NCBI RefSeq assembly: GCF_900128505.1 | Contig: NZ_LT669941.1 | Coordinates: forward strand, 545,526 to 609,525 | DNA from: Parabacteroides timonensis | GTDB taxonomy: Bacteria > Bacteroidota > Bacteroidia > Bacteroidales > Tannerellaceae | Length of the DNA: 64,000 nucleotides | Reading direction: 5' to 3' | Part shown: positions 35,041 to 44,427 of the stretch, in pieces | Layout of the letters: each line of letters opens with the position of its first letter | Numbering within the stretch: position 1 is the stretch's first letter | Notes under the pieces: model-generated | The model's database searches: none | The model's input: only the letters and a program-made list of their open reading frames with translations | Told to the model about the DNA's origin: nothing | Program-made: the position numbers and the translations under genes

Positions 35041-35321
35041 ATGAACAAAAGAGAGTTGATATATTCTATTGCAGAGCAGACGGGATATACGCAGACTGAA
35101 GTAACATATTGAACACATTTATAAATACTATCTTCGAAGAGGTGAAGTCGGATAATAAGGTGAGGATCGGAGGACTCGGGGTCTTTTCTCTTCTGTACCA
35201 GAAGTCGCGCCCTGTACGTAACCCACAAACTATGGAGCCGATCGTACTTGCACCCAGAAATTCGGTGAAATTCCGACCGGCAGATGATCTGGTCCGAAAG
35301 CTGAACGGAGAAGAAAAGTAA
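35041..35321 (+). pseudogene. HU-family DNA-binding protein, frameshifted
   Basis: NKRELIYSIAEQTGYTQTEV from 35041 is a normal HU start, but stops at TGA 35110. The body continues in another frame from 35109: NTFINTIFEEVKSDNKVRIGG, FSLLYQKSRPVRNP and VKFRPADDLVRKLNG. An indel of a few bases near 35104 explains it. As written the protein is not made unless ribosomes shift. It is the last gene before the terminator. Confidence 0.75.
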
Positions 35322-35345
35322 ATGTTTTCATAGAAACAGGCCAGG

Positions 35346-35378
35346 TAGCCACGGTTTATTCCGTGGCTATTTTTTTTC
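35346..35378. terminator. bidirectional terminator after the export operon
   Basis: A perfect 9-bp stem (TAGCCACGG/CCGTGGCTA, 35346-35354 and 35361-35369) with a 6-nt loop and a run of eight T. It ends the long + strand run and also overlaps the last codons of the convergent AraC gene. Confidence 0.85.
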
Positions 35379-36243
35379 TATAGGCCATCGGTGATATGTC
35401 CTTGTATTTCTTGAAGAATTTACAAAAAGCCGCCTGGTCTGAAAAATGCAGTATCTCTGCGATCTGGCGAACCGGGATTCTGTCGTCTTCCAATAGGGTC
35501 ATAGCCATGTGGAAGATTTCTTCGGAGATGACGGCATGAGGTGTCTTTCCCATCTGGTCTTTGATGATTCGTGAGAGGTGTTTGGTCGAGATACAGAGTT
35601 TGTCGGCATAGAAATCCACATTGTGTTCTGTCTTGAAGTGCTGCCATACCAGTTTCATGAAATCCAGCATGACCAGTTCTTTCTTTTCGATCGTGGAAGG
35701 GGTTTCATCTGCTGGTGCTCTGTGTTTGAAAAGCAGGTTGCCCAGCTCCAGCATTAAACTTTTGAAGTAAGTCCTGGCCAGCTCTGTCCGGTAATAGTTG
35801 TCTGTATTCCGGAGGCAGTCTTGCAGCAGAAGCATTTGGTTTTCCAGAATATGGTTCTCTTCGGGAGAAAAAGAGAGGATGGGAGCGTCCATGATGTCCA
35901 ACATATAAGTCAGTGGTCCGGGCTTCAGGTTCTTCAGGGATTCACTGGCAAACTTGTAGTTGATGAACAGGCAGTAAGCTCTTATATCCGTGCTGGTATT
36001 GAGAATCTGGATGGTGATCCCGTCCAGCATATCCAGGAGTGTATGTTCCCTCATTTCGTATCGCCTTCCATTGAGTTGCAGTACCAGGCAACCTTTACAT
36101 ACCAGGATGAAGGCACGGGTACGTTCGATATAATGCTCCTTTAACCGTCCGAATTCGGATGAAGGAACCAATAACACCCTGTCGGTTAAAACACAGGCAG
36201 GCGGAAACATCGGGAATAGTTCTTCCAGGCTTAGTGGATTCAT
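35356..36243 (-). CDS. AraC-family transcriptional regulator
   Basis: The protein has 295 residues: a cupin-like sensor half (1-150) and the two HTH units at ~200-290, with ADKLCISTKHLSRIIKDQMG and the second-helix motif IAEILHFSDQAAFCKFFKKYKDISP. It is divergent from the RND operon, with a shared 186-bp region containing repeated CAAA sites, so it most likely controls that operon and itself. Confidence 0.88.
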   Translation of the reverse strand: MNPLSLEELFPMFPPACVLTDRVLLVPSSEFGRLKEHYIERTRAFILVCKGCLVLQLNGRRYEMREHTLLDMLDGITIQILNTSTDIRAYCLFINYKFASESLKNLKPGPLTYMLDIMDAPILSFSPEENHILENQMLLLQDCLRNTDNYYRTELARTYFKSLMLELGNLLFKHRAPADETPSTIEKKELVMLDFMKLVWQHFKTEHNVDFYADKLCISTKHLSRIIKDQMGKTPHAVISEEIFHMAMTLLEDDRIPVRQIAEILHFSDQAAFCKFFKKYKDISPMAYRKKIATE

Positions 36244-36285
36244 GGCTGTTTTTTTCGCGAATGTAATTATATCATGTCTAAAATG

Positions 36286-36403
36286 AGCAAATCTATGCGC
36301 TAAATAGACAAACGTTTTGCTAATAATCTATAATGATGGGCAAAATGGACAAATATGAGAGCGGATTGTACAAATGACGCTTGTAGGATAGCTTCTATTT
36401 TTG
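36286..36403. promoter_or_regulatory. AraC/RND control region with direct repeats
   Basis: CAAA occurs at 36288, 36309, 36341, 36350 and 36371; two pairs are exactly 21 bp apart, i.e. two helical turns. Two 27-bp segments starting at 36288 and 36350 match at about 17 positions, suitable for an AraC dimer. TAGATTTG (36295-36288, minus) could be the regulator's -7 site and TATTTTTG (36396-36403) the operon's. The -33 elements are weak, which fits activator dependence. Confidence 0.45.
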
Positions 36404-36429
36404 CCTTCGAGAAAAACAAATGCAAGAAA

Positions 36430-37542
36430 ATGAAGGCAAGAAGTGTTATTACGATTGGTTTAGGTTTGCTGCTGTTTGTGGCTTGTAAACAACAGGAGCA
36501 ACAACAGGTTGAAGGTGAAAATTACCCTTTATTGACCTTGAAGCCGGAGAACAGGCAGTTGTCTGTCAAATATTCGGCAGTGATAGAAGGAAAGCAGGAT
36601 GTGGAAGTTCGTCCGCAGGTTTCAGGAACGATCACACAAGTGTGTGTGGAAGAAGGGGCACATGTCCAAAAGGGACAAGTATTGTTTGTGATCGATCAGG
36701 TTCCCTATGAAGCTGCCTTGCAGAAGGCGGAAGCGGCTGTGGCTACGGCAGAGGCGAATGAGGCAACTGCCAAACAGACGCTGGAAGGAAAACAGTTGCT
36801 GTATGAGGATCGTGTGATTTCCGATTTCGAACTCCGTACGGCACAAAATTCTTATAAGAGTGCCAAGGCTGCTTTGCTTCAGGCACAGGCGGAAAAGCGG
36901 GATGCGGAGAATAATTTGTCTTATACGCTGGTGAAGAGTCCGGTGGATGGGTTTGCCGGTATGACCTCTTACCGTATCGGGGCGCTGGTGAGTGCTTCGA
37001 TGACCGATCCCTTGATCCGTGTATCGGACAATTCGGATATGTATGTTTATTTTTCGCTGACGGAAAAACAGGTTCTTTCACTGACCGCCCAATATGGTTC
37101 GCTGGATAAGGCGTTGGAGTCGTTCCCGGAAGTTTCTCTGGAGCTGAATGACGGAACGGTCTATGAGCAAAAGGGAAAAGTGGATGTGATCAGCGGGATT
37201 ATAGACAAGACGACCGGGACTGTCAGTATGCGTGCGGTATTCGGTAATGAGGGAAAGCGTCTGATGAGCGGAGGTTCGGCCAATGTGATCGTGCCTTACG
37301 ACCGGGAGAAATGTATCGTGATTCCTCAGGGCGGTACTTACGAGATACAGAACCGTATTTTCGCTTATAAGGTGGTGGACGGTAAAGCGGTGTCGACACC
37401 TATCCGGGTATTTGAGGTCAATGACGGTAAAGAATATATTGTGGAGGACGGACTGAAGGCCGGTGACGTGATCGTATCGGAAGGTGCCGGCTTGTTGAAA
37501 GACGGTACAGTCGTGTCGGGTACTAAAACAGAGGAGAACTGA
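36430..37542 (+). CDS. RND efflux periplasmic adaptor (AcrA/MexA family)
   Basis: A 370-residue lipoprotein: FVACKQQ lipobox, then the barrel-sandwich motifs VEVRPQVSGTITQVCVEEGAHVQKGQVLF, alpha-hairpin (95-165, Ala/Gln-rich) and SPVDGFAGMTSYRIGALVS. ATG 36430 is chosen since the signal peptide starts there; the frame opens at 36355. It links pump and outer-membrane channel. It is 2 bp from the pump gene. Confidence 0.9.
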   Translation: MKARSVITIGLGLLLFVACKQQEQQQVEGENYPLLTLKPENRQLSVKYSAVIEGKQDVEVRPQVSGTITQVCVEEGAHVQKGQVLFVIDQVPYEAALQKAEAAVATAEANEATAKQTLEGKQLLYEDRVISDFELRTAQNSYKSAKAALLQAQAEKRDAENNLSYTLVKSPVDGFAGMTSYRIGALVSASMTDPLIRVSDNSDMYVYFSLTEKQVLSLTAQYGSLDKALESFPEVSLELNDGTVYEQKGKVDVISGIIDKTTGTVSMRAVFGNEGKRLMSGGSANVIVPYDREKCIVIPQGGTYEIQNRIFAYKVVDGKAVSTPIRVFEVNDGKEYIVEDGLKAGDVIVSEGAGLLKDGTVVSGTKTEEN

Positions 37543-37544
37543 CT

Positions 37545-40500
37545 ATGAAACTACAACAATTTATAGACCGGCCGATTTTATCGATGGTTATTTCGGTCGT
37601 TATCACGGTGGCCGGATTGATCGGGCTGTATGCTTTGTCTGTGGAACAGTATCCGGACATCGCACCGCCTACGATCCGTGTGTCTACCACTTATAGCGGA
37701 GCTAATGCGGAAGCAGTACAGAAGAGTGTGATCGTCCCGCTGGAAGAGGCGATCAACGGGGTGGAGAATATGACCTATATGACTTCTACCGCCAGCAATA
37801 CCGGTAGCGCGGAAATCACGGTTTATTTTAAACAGGGTAGCGATGCGGATATGGCTGCCGTGAATGTACAGAATAAAGTATCTACCGCCACATCGCTGTT
37901 ACCGGCAGAGGTGACCAAAGTCGGTGTGACAACGATGAAGCGGCAGAGCAGTATGCTGAAGATTTTCGGTTTGTACAGTCCGAACGGTACATACGACGAG
38001 ACCTTCCTGACCAATTACCTGAGCATTAATGTGAAACCCCAGATACAACGTATCTCCGGTGTCGGTGAAGTGAATGTGATGGGAGGGGACTATGCGATGC
38101 GTATCTGGTTGAAGCCGGATGTGATGGCGCAGTACGAACTGGAACCGAGCGATGTGGAAACAGCACTTTCCAGCCAGAATATAGAAGCCTCCACGGGGGC
38201 TATCGGCGAGGACTCCAAGAATGTCTATCAATATACGCTGAAATATCGCGGACGGTTGGAAAAGGAGCAGGAGTTCGAGGAGATCGTGATCCGTGCTTAT
38301 GACGACGGGCGTGTACTTCGCCTGAAAGATATTGCTACGGTGGAGCTGGGAGCGCAAAGCTATTCCTATACCGGTACGGTGAACGGTGCGCCGGGAAGTA
38401 CCTGTATGATCAACCAGACCGCCGGTACGAATGCGAATGAAATCATCCAGGAAATAGATAAGTATCTGGAAGAACTGAAAGGAAGCCTGCCGGAAGATGT
38501 GGAAGTGGTGGAACTGATGAGTACCAAGAACTTCCTCGACGCTTCCATCAACGAGGTGATAAAGACCTTGCTGGAGGCGATTATCCTGGTGGTGCTGGTG
38601 GTGTATGTCTTTTTGCAGAATCCGCGTTCTACGCTGATCCCTACCATCAGTATCTTCGTGTCGCTGATCGGTACGTTCGCCGTCCTGTATATTGCGGGAT
38701 TTACCATTAACTTGCTGACCTTGTTTGCGCTGGTACTTGCCATCGGTACGATTGTGGACGATGCCATTATCGTGGTGGAAGCGGTGCAGGTGCGGTTCGA
38801 TGAAGGGTATCGTTCGCCTTACAAAGCGTCGGTGGATGCGATGAGCGGCATCTCTTCTGCAATCGTTACTTCTACACTGGTATTCATGGCGGTGTTTATC
38901 CCTGTTTCTTTTATGGGAGGGACTTCCGGGGTGTTTTATACCCAGTTCGGTATAACCATGGCCGTTGCCGTAGGTATTTCGGCTATCAATGCGTTGACGC
39001 TTTCACCGGCACTCTGTGCACTGATCCTGCGACCGAACGAGATACTGGTGGATGGTAAGAAGCCGGAGTTTTCCACCCGTTTCCGTTTGGCTTTCGATTC
39101 GGCTTTCAAACAACTGGTTCTTAAATATAAGAGTGGCGTTAAGTTCTTCGTTAAGCGGAAATGGATGGCCTGGGGTGCCTGGGGGATTGCTGTCGTTGCA
39201 CTTTTTTATCTGATGAGTACTACCAAGACGGGGTTGGTTCCTTCGGAAGATACAGGTTCTATCTTTGTCAGCCTGGATGCGCCTGCCGGAAGTACGCTGG
39301 CGGAAACGGCTAGTATCATGGACGAGGTGGAAAAAGAGTTGAAGGATCTGCCCCAGATAGACAATTTCAATAAGGTAGCCGGTTTCGGTATGGGATCGGG
39401 TAGCGGGGCTTCGCATGGGATGTTTATCATCAAGCTGAAACATTGGGATGAACGTCAGGGTGAAGAGAACAGTGTGGATGCTGTTTCCGCCGAGATCTAT
39501 AAACGTACGGCACATATCAAGAATGCGAAACTATTTGTCTTTTCCCCGCCTATGATTTCCGGATATGGTACGGGAAACAGTTTCGAGCTTTATCTGCAGG
39601 ATCGTTCGGGAAAAGGGATCGAGGCGTTGAGTAATGTGACTAATGATTTTCTGGAAGCACTGAATAAACGTCCGGAGGTGCAGATGGCTTATACCTCTTT
39701 CAGTGAGAACTTCCCACAGTACCGGGTGGATGTAGACGAGGCACAATGCCAGCGTGCAGGGACATCGACCGATCAGGTATTGTCGGTGTTGTCCGGGTAT
39801 TTCGGGAGTATTTATGCCTCTAACTTCAACCGTTTTACGAAGATATACCGGGTGATCGTGCAGGCACCGTCCGATTACCGTAAAGATATGCAGTCGTTGA
39901 ACAATATCTTTGTGAAGACGACCGATGGGATGGCTCCGGTAAGCCAGTTCGTAAAACTGACCAAGACATACGGGGCGGAGTCGCTGACACGGTTCAATAT
40001 GTTTTCATCCATCAATGTGCAGGGGATGCCTGCCGAAGGATATAGTTCGGGTGATGTGATCAATGCGGTATCGGAAGTGGCTGCCCAGACATTGCCGACC
40101 GGTTATGGTTATGAATTTTCCGGTATGACGCGGGAAGAGGAACAGATGGCGAACTCGCATGATACGGTGATTATTTACGGGGTATGTATCCTGTTCATTT
40201 ACCTGATACTTTGTGCCTTGTATGAGAGCTTGTTTATTCCGATGGCTGTCATCTTATCCGTTCCTTTCGGCTTGATGGGTAGTTTCCTGTTTGCCCGGAT
40301 GTGGGGGATAGAGAATAATATTTATCTACAGACGGGGTTGATCATGCTGATCGGATTACTTTCAAAGACGGCTATTTTGTTGACGGAATATGCTACGGAA
40401 CGCCGTCAGGCCGGTATGTCGCTGACACAGGCGGCGATGGCTGCAGCTTCTGTCCGCCTGCGTCCGATCCTTATGACGGCGTTGACGATGGTGTTCGGTT

Positions 40501-40682
40501 TGTTGCCGCTGATGGTTGCTTCGGGTGTGGGGGCCAATGGTAACCGTTCGCTGGGTGTGGGAACGGTCGGAGGGATGGTTATCGGAACCGTTGCTTTATT
40601 ATTTGTGACGCCTGCTTTCTTTATCGTATTCCAATATATTGAAGAGCGGGTGATGGGTAAACGAAAAGAAGATAGAAAATGA
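37545..40682 (+). CDS. RND multidrug efflux pump (AcrB/MexB, HAE1 family)
   Basis: A 1045-residue pump with the HAE1 layout: FIDRPILSMVISVV start, pore domain, transmembrane Asp pair in LAIGTIVDDAIIVVEA, GGTSGVFYTQFGITMAVAV and a mirrored second half ending VRLRPILMTALTMVFGLLPL. Length is normal. It should export lipophilic or cationic compounds by proton antiport. The TolC-type gene overlaps its stop by 4 bp. Confidence 0.95.
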   Translation: MKLQQFIDRPILSMVISVVITVAGLIGLYALSVEQYPDIAPPTIRVSTTYSGANAEAVQKSVIVPLEEAINGVENMTYMTSTASNTGSAEITVYFKQGSDADMAAVNVQNKVSTATSLLPAEVTKVGVTTMKRQSSMLKIFGLYSPNGTYDETFLTNYLSINVKPQIQRISGVGEVNVMGGDYAMRIWLKPDVMAQYELEPSDVETALSSQNIEASTGAIGEDSKNVYQYTLKYRGRLEKEQEFEEIVIRAYDDGRVLRLKDIATVELGAQSYSYTGTVNGAPGSTCMINQTAGTNANEIIQEIDKYLEELKGSLPEDVEVVELMSTKNFLDASINEVIKTLLEAIILVVLVVYVFLQNPRSTLIPTISIFVSLIGTFAVLYIAGFTINLLTLFALVLAIGTIVDDAIIVVEAVQVRFDEGYRSPYKASVDAMSGISSAIVTSTLVFMAVFIPVSFMGGTSGVFYTQFGITMAVAVGISAINALTLSPALCALILRPNEILVDGKKPEFSTRFRLAFDSAFKQLVLKYKSGVKFFVKRKWMAWGAWGIAVVALFYLMSTTKTGLVPSEDTGSIFVSLDAPAGSTLAETASIMDEVEKELKDLPQIDNFNKVAGFGMGSGSGASHGMFIIKLKHWDERQGEENSVDAVSAEIYKRTAHIKNAKLFVFSPPMISGYGTGNSFELYLQDRSGKGIEALSNVTNDFLEALNKRPEVQMAYTSFSENFPQYRVDVDEAQCQRAGTSTDQVLSVLSGYFGSIYASNFNRFTKIYRVIVQAPSDYRKDMQSLNNIFVKTTDGMAPVSQFVKLTKTYGAESLTRFNMFSSINVQGMPAEGYSSGDVINAVSEVAAQTLPTGYGYEFSGMTREEEQMANSHDTVIIYGVCILFIYLILCALYESLFIPMAVILSVPFGLMGSFLFARMWGIENNIYLQTGLIMLIGLLSKTAILLTEYATERRQAGMSLTQAAMAAASVRLRPILMTALTMVFGLLPLMVASGVGANGNRSLGVGTVGGMVIGTVALLFVTPAFFIVFQYIEERVMGKRKEDRK

Positions 40683-42049
40683 AAAAGATCATATATAGTA
40701 TTATAATATGTACGGCTTTGCTGAGCGGTTGTTCGGTTTACCGGAATTATCACCGGCCGGACAATCTGCCGGTCGACAGCCTGTACCGTGATAACCCGGC
40801 TGTCGGGGAAGATTCCCTGACGCTGGGGGATCTTCCTTGGGAAGAGATGTTTCAGGATTCGTTATTGCAAAACCTGATCCGTTACGGATTGGAGAACAAT
40901 ACGGATATGCAGGTTGCTTTCCTGCGGGTAGATGAGGCGAAGGCCCAGTTGATGGCTGCCCGTCTTTCTTTCCTTCCGTCGCTGACCTTGTCGCCGCAAG
41001 GGACTATCAGCCGTACGGACGGGGCGAAGAGTGTGAAAACGTATGAGTTGCCTTTGCAGGCCAGTTGGGAAGTCGACCTGTTCGGTAGCCTGCGTAATGC
41101 GAAGAAGGGGACACAGGCCACTCTTTTACAGCAGGAGGCTTACCGGCAGGCGGTTCGTTCGGAACTGATCGCGACTGTCGCCAACAATTACTATTCTTTG
41201 TTGATGTTGGATGAGCAGATCGGGATCAGCCAGTCTACGCTCGATATCTGGAATGAGCAGGTGCGGACTATGGAGGCAAAGCTACGGGTAGGTGAGGAGA
41301 CGGAGAATGCCGTAACACAGGCGCGTGCCAGTCTGTATGAGCTGGAAGCTACTCATAACGACTTATTGAGACAGCAGCGTGAGGCAGAGAATACGCTTTG
41401 TACGCTGTTAGGGATGACTTCGCAATCCATCTCCCGGAGTACGCTGGCGGAACAGACCTTGCCGGAGGAGGTTAATGCCGGTGTTCCTCTCCGCTTGTTG
41501 TCCAAACGTCCGGATGTGGTACAGGCTGAAATGGAACTGGCGAATGCTTACTATGCCACGAACCAGTCACGGGCTGCCTTTTATCCGAATCTGACACTGA
41601 CGGGAAGTGTGGGCTGGACCAATTCGTTGGGGCAGGTAGTGACAAATCCCGGCGGATGGATACTATCGGCTATCGGTTCGCTGACACAGCCTATATTCAA
41701 TAGGGGGAAGCTGATCTCGAATCTTCGTGTATCGAAAGATGAAGAACAGATCGCACAGCTTAATTATAAACAGGCTTTGCTGGATGCCGGGCAGGAGGTG
41801 AATAATGCGCTGTATGCCGTAGAATCGGTGAAGCGGACACTCGACAGCCATCAACGGCAATGTAAAGAGTTGGAACGTACGGTACAAACATCCGAATCGC
41901 TGTACCGGACAGGGAATGCAACTTATCTGGAGTTGCTTACCGCACGGCAGTCGCTGTTGAGTGCCCGTCTGAATGTGGTTTCCGATCGTTTTTCACAGTT
42001 ACAATCTGTTGTTAGTCTATATAATGCGTTAGGAGGAGGTTGCGAATGA
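40679..42049 (+). CDS. outer-membrane efflux factor (NodT/OprM family)
   Basis: The protein has 456 residues, with lipobox ALLSGCSVY at ~20 and two copies of the OEP repeat: LPWEEMFQDSLLQNLIRYGLENNTD in the first half and RAAFYPNLTLTGSVGW in the second. NodT-type lipoproteins form the outer-membrane trimer for RND pumps. It is translated in tandem with the pump (ATGA overlaps on both sides). Confidence 0.93.
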   Translation: MKKIIYSIIICTALLSGCSVYRNYHRPDNLPVDSLYRDNPAVGEDSLTLGDLPWEEMFQDSLLQNLIRYGLENNTDMQVAFLRVDEAKAQLMAARLSFLPSLTLSPQGTISRTDGAKSVKTYELPLQASWEVDLFGSLRNAKKGTQATLLQQEAYRQAVRSELIATVANNYYSLLMLDEQIGISQSTLDIWNEQVRTMEAKLRVGEETENAVTQARASLYELEATHNDLLRQQREAENTLCTLLGMTSQSISRSTLAEQTLPEEVNAGVPLRLLSKRPDVVQAEMELANAYYATNQSRAAFYPNLTLTGSVGWTNSLGQVVTNPGGWILSAIGSLTQPIFNRGKLISNLRVSKDEEQIAQLNYKQALLDAGQEVNNALYAVESVKRTLDSHQRQCKELERTVQTSESLYRTGNATYLELLTARQSLLSARLNVVSDRFSQLQSVVSLYNALGGGCE

Positions 42050-43221
42050 GAGTCCTGGTTCAAAATAGAATAAACTATAAAGTTTTCTTGTTATTATTCC
42101 TCGGTATGCTGACGGCTTTCGGGCCGTTCGCTACCGATATGTATCTGCCGTCTTTTCCGTCGATGGCCGAATGGTTCGGGACCTCTTCGTCGATGGTGCA
42201 GCTGAGTCTGACATCCTGTATGATCGGGTTGGCGGTAGGACAGTTGTTTTTTGGTCCTTTGAGCGATAAATACGGGCGGAAGATCGTGTTGTTGTGGTCG
42301 CTTCTGCTCTTTATCGTAGCTACTTTCTGGTGTATATATTCATCCGATATATATCAGTTCGTTGTTTTCCGGTTACTGCAAGGCATTGCTGCGTCGGGAG
42401 GGATTGTTATTTCGCGTTCTGTTTCTACGGATATGTTCGAAGGGCATGAACTGGCGAAGATGTTGGCGGTTATCGGTTCGATCAATGGGGTGGCACCCGT
42501 ACTCGCACCGGTCGTTGGTGGTACAATGACGGGGATAGCCGGTTGGAAAGGTATTTTCGGCGTTTTGCTGTTGATCGGCACGCTGATTTTATTCGCAGCT
42601 TTTTATTATCAGGAGTCATTACCCCGCGAAAGGCGTGTTTCATCCAGTTTTCTACATGCTTTCCGGAACTTCAAACCTTTATTTGGAAACCGTCCTTACA
42701 TGGGGTACATGTTGCAGCTTGGGTTCGCCCAGGCTGCACTCTTTGCCAATATTGCTTCTGCACCGTTTATTATGCAGGAACATTATGGGTTTACACCGCT
42801 CGATTTCAGTATCTGTTTCGGGGTTAATGCGCTGGCGGTGGTGATAGCTGCTGCGTTGGCTGTGAAATTTAAGCGGGTGGAGAACGGGACGCTTGCCGGG
42901 AGTATCGGGTTGCTGGTCTTTTCCGTGTGTGAGATGGTTGCTTTGTTTGCCGGATGCAGTTTCTGGGTGTATGAGGTGTTTATGCTTTGTATCCTTTTTT
43001 CGTTGGGGCTTTGCTTCACTTCTTCCACGACACTGGCTATGGATGAGGGACGGATGTATTCGGGGAGTGCGTCTGCATTGCTGGGATCGGTTTCTTTCGC
43101 TTTCGGCGGGGTTGTTTCTCCTTTGGTCGGCATGGGAAACCTGATGCATTCGACGGGGATCGTCTTTGTTGTCTGTGCCGTATGTTCTCTCCTTTGCATA
43201 TATGTGGCGAAGGAGCATTAA
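42046..43221 (+). CDS. Bcr/CflA-family MFS drug exporter
   Basis: A 391-residue, 12-helix transporter. TAFGPFATDMYLPSFPSMA and GLAVGQLFFGPLSDKYGRK (motif A) define the Bcr/CflA group; RLLQGIAASGGIV continues motif B. ATG 42046 overlaps the NodT stop (ATGA), so it belongs to the RND operon even though it works alone at the inner membrane. Having both transporter classes in one operon suggests a shared inducer (inference). Confidence 0.9.
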   Translation: MRVLVQNRINYKVFLLLFLGMLTAFGPFATDMYLPSFPSMAEWFGTSSSMVQLSLTSCMIGLAVGQLFFGPLSDKYGRKIVLLWSLLLFIVATFWCIYSSDIYQFVVFRLLQGIAASGGIVISRSVSTDMFEGHELAKMLAVIGSINGVAPVLAPVVGGTMTGIAGWKGIFGVLLLIGTLILFAAFYYQESLPRERRVSSSFLHAFRNFKPLFGNRPYMGYMLQLGFAQAALFANIASAPFIMQEHYGFTPLDFSICFGVNALAVVIAAALAVKFKRVENGTLAGSIGLLVFSVCEMVALFAGCSFWVYEVFMLCILFSLGLCFTSSTTLAMDEGRMYSGSASALLGSVSFAFGGVVSPLVGMGNLMHSTGIVFVVCAVCSLLCIYVAKEH

Positions 43222-43249
43222 ATATCTTTTTCTGTCAAACAAATGAAAC

Positions 43250-43280
43250 GGGGCTGTAGTATATATCTTACTGCAGCCCC
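43250..43280. terminator. stem-loop between convergent efflux operon and corA
   Basis: A 12-bp stem (43250-43261/43269-43280; one G-T pair) with a 7-nt loop. GC-rich base GGGGCTG. The T tract is weak on both sides, but its position between convergent genes supports a bidirectional terminator. Confidence 0.65.
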
Positions 43281-43305
43281 TAATCTTATCTGTTTTGGAG
43301 ATGTA

Positions 43306-44232
43306 TCAGAACCATTTGATCCTCCTGAAGATGAAGAATGCCAGTGCCGACAAGGTGATGGAAAAGAGTACGATCACGACAAATCCGTGCGGTAGTTCTT
43401 CTACATAGTTGATCACATTCATGCCGTAGAAGCTGGCTATCAGTGTCGGAACCATCAGGATGATCGATATGGAGGTCATGCGTTTCATGATGGTGTTCAC
43501 ATTGTTGGAGATGATGGAGGCGAAGGCATCCATCGTTCCGGTAAGGATATCGCTGTAGATGTTCACTGTGAGATGCGCCTGCTTCAATTCGGTTTCCACA
43601 TCTTCCACCAGTTCGGCATCCATATACATCGGCTCCTGGAAAATACTTTGCAGCTTCGAGAGCATCACTTCATTTCCACGGATGGACGTATTGAAATAAA
43701 CCATACTTTTCTCCAGCTTCATCAACCGCAGCAGGTCTTCGTTACGGATACTTTTCTCCAGCGCTTTTTCGGCACGTGCCACTTCGTTGTTGATCTGTTT
43801 CAGATATTTCAGGAACCAGACGGCAGACGAATGGATCAGTCGCAGGATCAGGTCGTATTTATGACGTACGACGAGCTCCTTACGCCGGCTGTAACGAATG
43901 AAATCGGGCAATAACTCCGTCTTATGATAACAGACGGAGATAATGATCTCGTTATTCGTGATGATGCCGATCGGGACAGTTGTAAAAGGAATACCGCTTT
44001 CGGTGCTCTGTACCGGGATACGCAGGATCGTCAGCAACCAGTTCCCTTCATACTCGATACGCGGACGTTCGTCGGTATCTTCGATATCGCTCAAGAATGA
44101 TTGGGGTACGTGAAACTGGTTTAAAAGGTATTGGATATCTTCGGGGGTAGGGCATTCTACATTTACCCAGCAGTCGGGAAGCCACTTGTCTTTTTCCACA
44201 AAGCCGGCTTCACAATAAAGAAACGATCTCAT
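43306..44232 (-). CDS. corA: CorA-family magnesium/cobalt channel
   Basis: The protein has 308 residues: a cytoplasmic alpha/beta funnel and two C-terminal helices. The selectivity motif YGMNV lies at the end of the first helix (IILMVPTLIASFYGMNV), followed by the loop NYVEELPHG and the second helix with basic RRIKWF. It forms a pentamer for divalent cation uptake. It is a single-gene unit with its own promoter at 44358-44387. Confidence 0.92.
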   Translation of the reverse strand: MRSFLYCEAGFVEKDKWLPDCWVNVECPTPEDIQYLLNQFHVPQSFLSDIEDTDERPRIEYEGNWLLTILRIPVQSTESGIPFTTVPIGIITNNEIIISVCYHKTELLPDFIRYSRRKELVVRHKYDLILRLIHSSAVWFLKYLKQINNEVARAEKALEKSIRNEDLLRLMKLEKSMVYFNTSIRGNEVMLSKLQSIFQEPMYMDAELVEDVETELKQAHLTVNIYSDILTGTMDAFASIISNNVNTIMKRMTSISIILMVPTLIASFYGMNVINYVEELPHGFVVIVLFSITLSALAFFIFRRIKWF

Positions 44233-44357
44233 TATTGCCTCCTTTCGTTGTTGATACGAACAGAGGTAATAAGAAACCTCCGTCCGCTAATTTTTACTTG
44301 TTAATGTTTCTCGCGGAATACTGTCGTCCATAATTAGTTAATTACTTTTTACGGCTG

Positions 44358-44387
44358 CAAAGGTAGAAAAAAGGAATGAATACCAAA
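44358..44387 (-). promoter_or_regulatory. corA promoter
   Basis: On the minus strand TTTG (44387-44384), 18 nt, then TACCTTTG (44365-44358). It gives a ~120-nt 5' leader; no named riboswitch could be recognised in it. A + strand TATTTTTG at 44397-44404 may serve dnaB but lacks a good -33. Confidence 0.6.
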
Positions 44388-44427
44388 TAAAAATCGTATT
44401 TTTGGCATTCGAAAATTACTAAAGAGA

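Noticed and set aside
42679..43242. A 187-codon minus-strand frame opposite the Bcr/CflA gene
   Set aside because: Antisense shadow, no family motifs, the + strand gene is certain.
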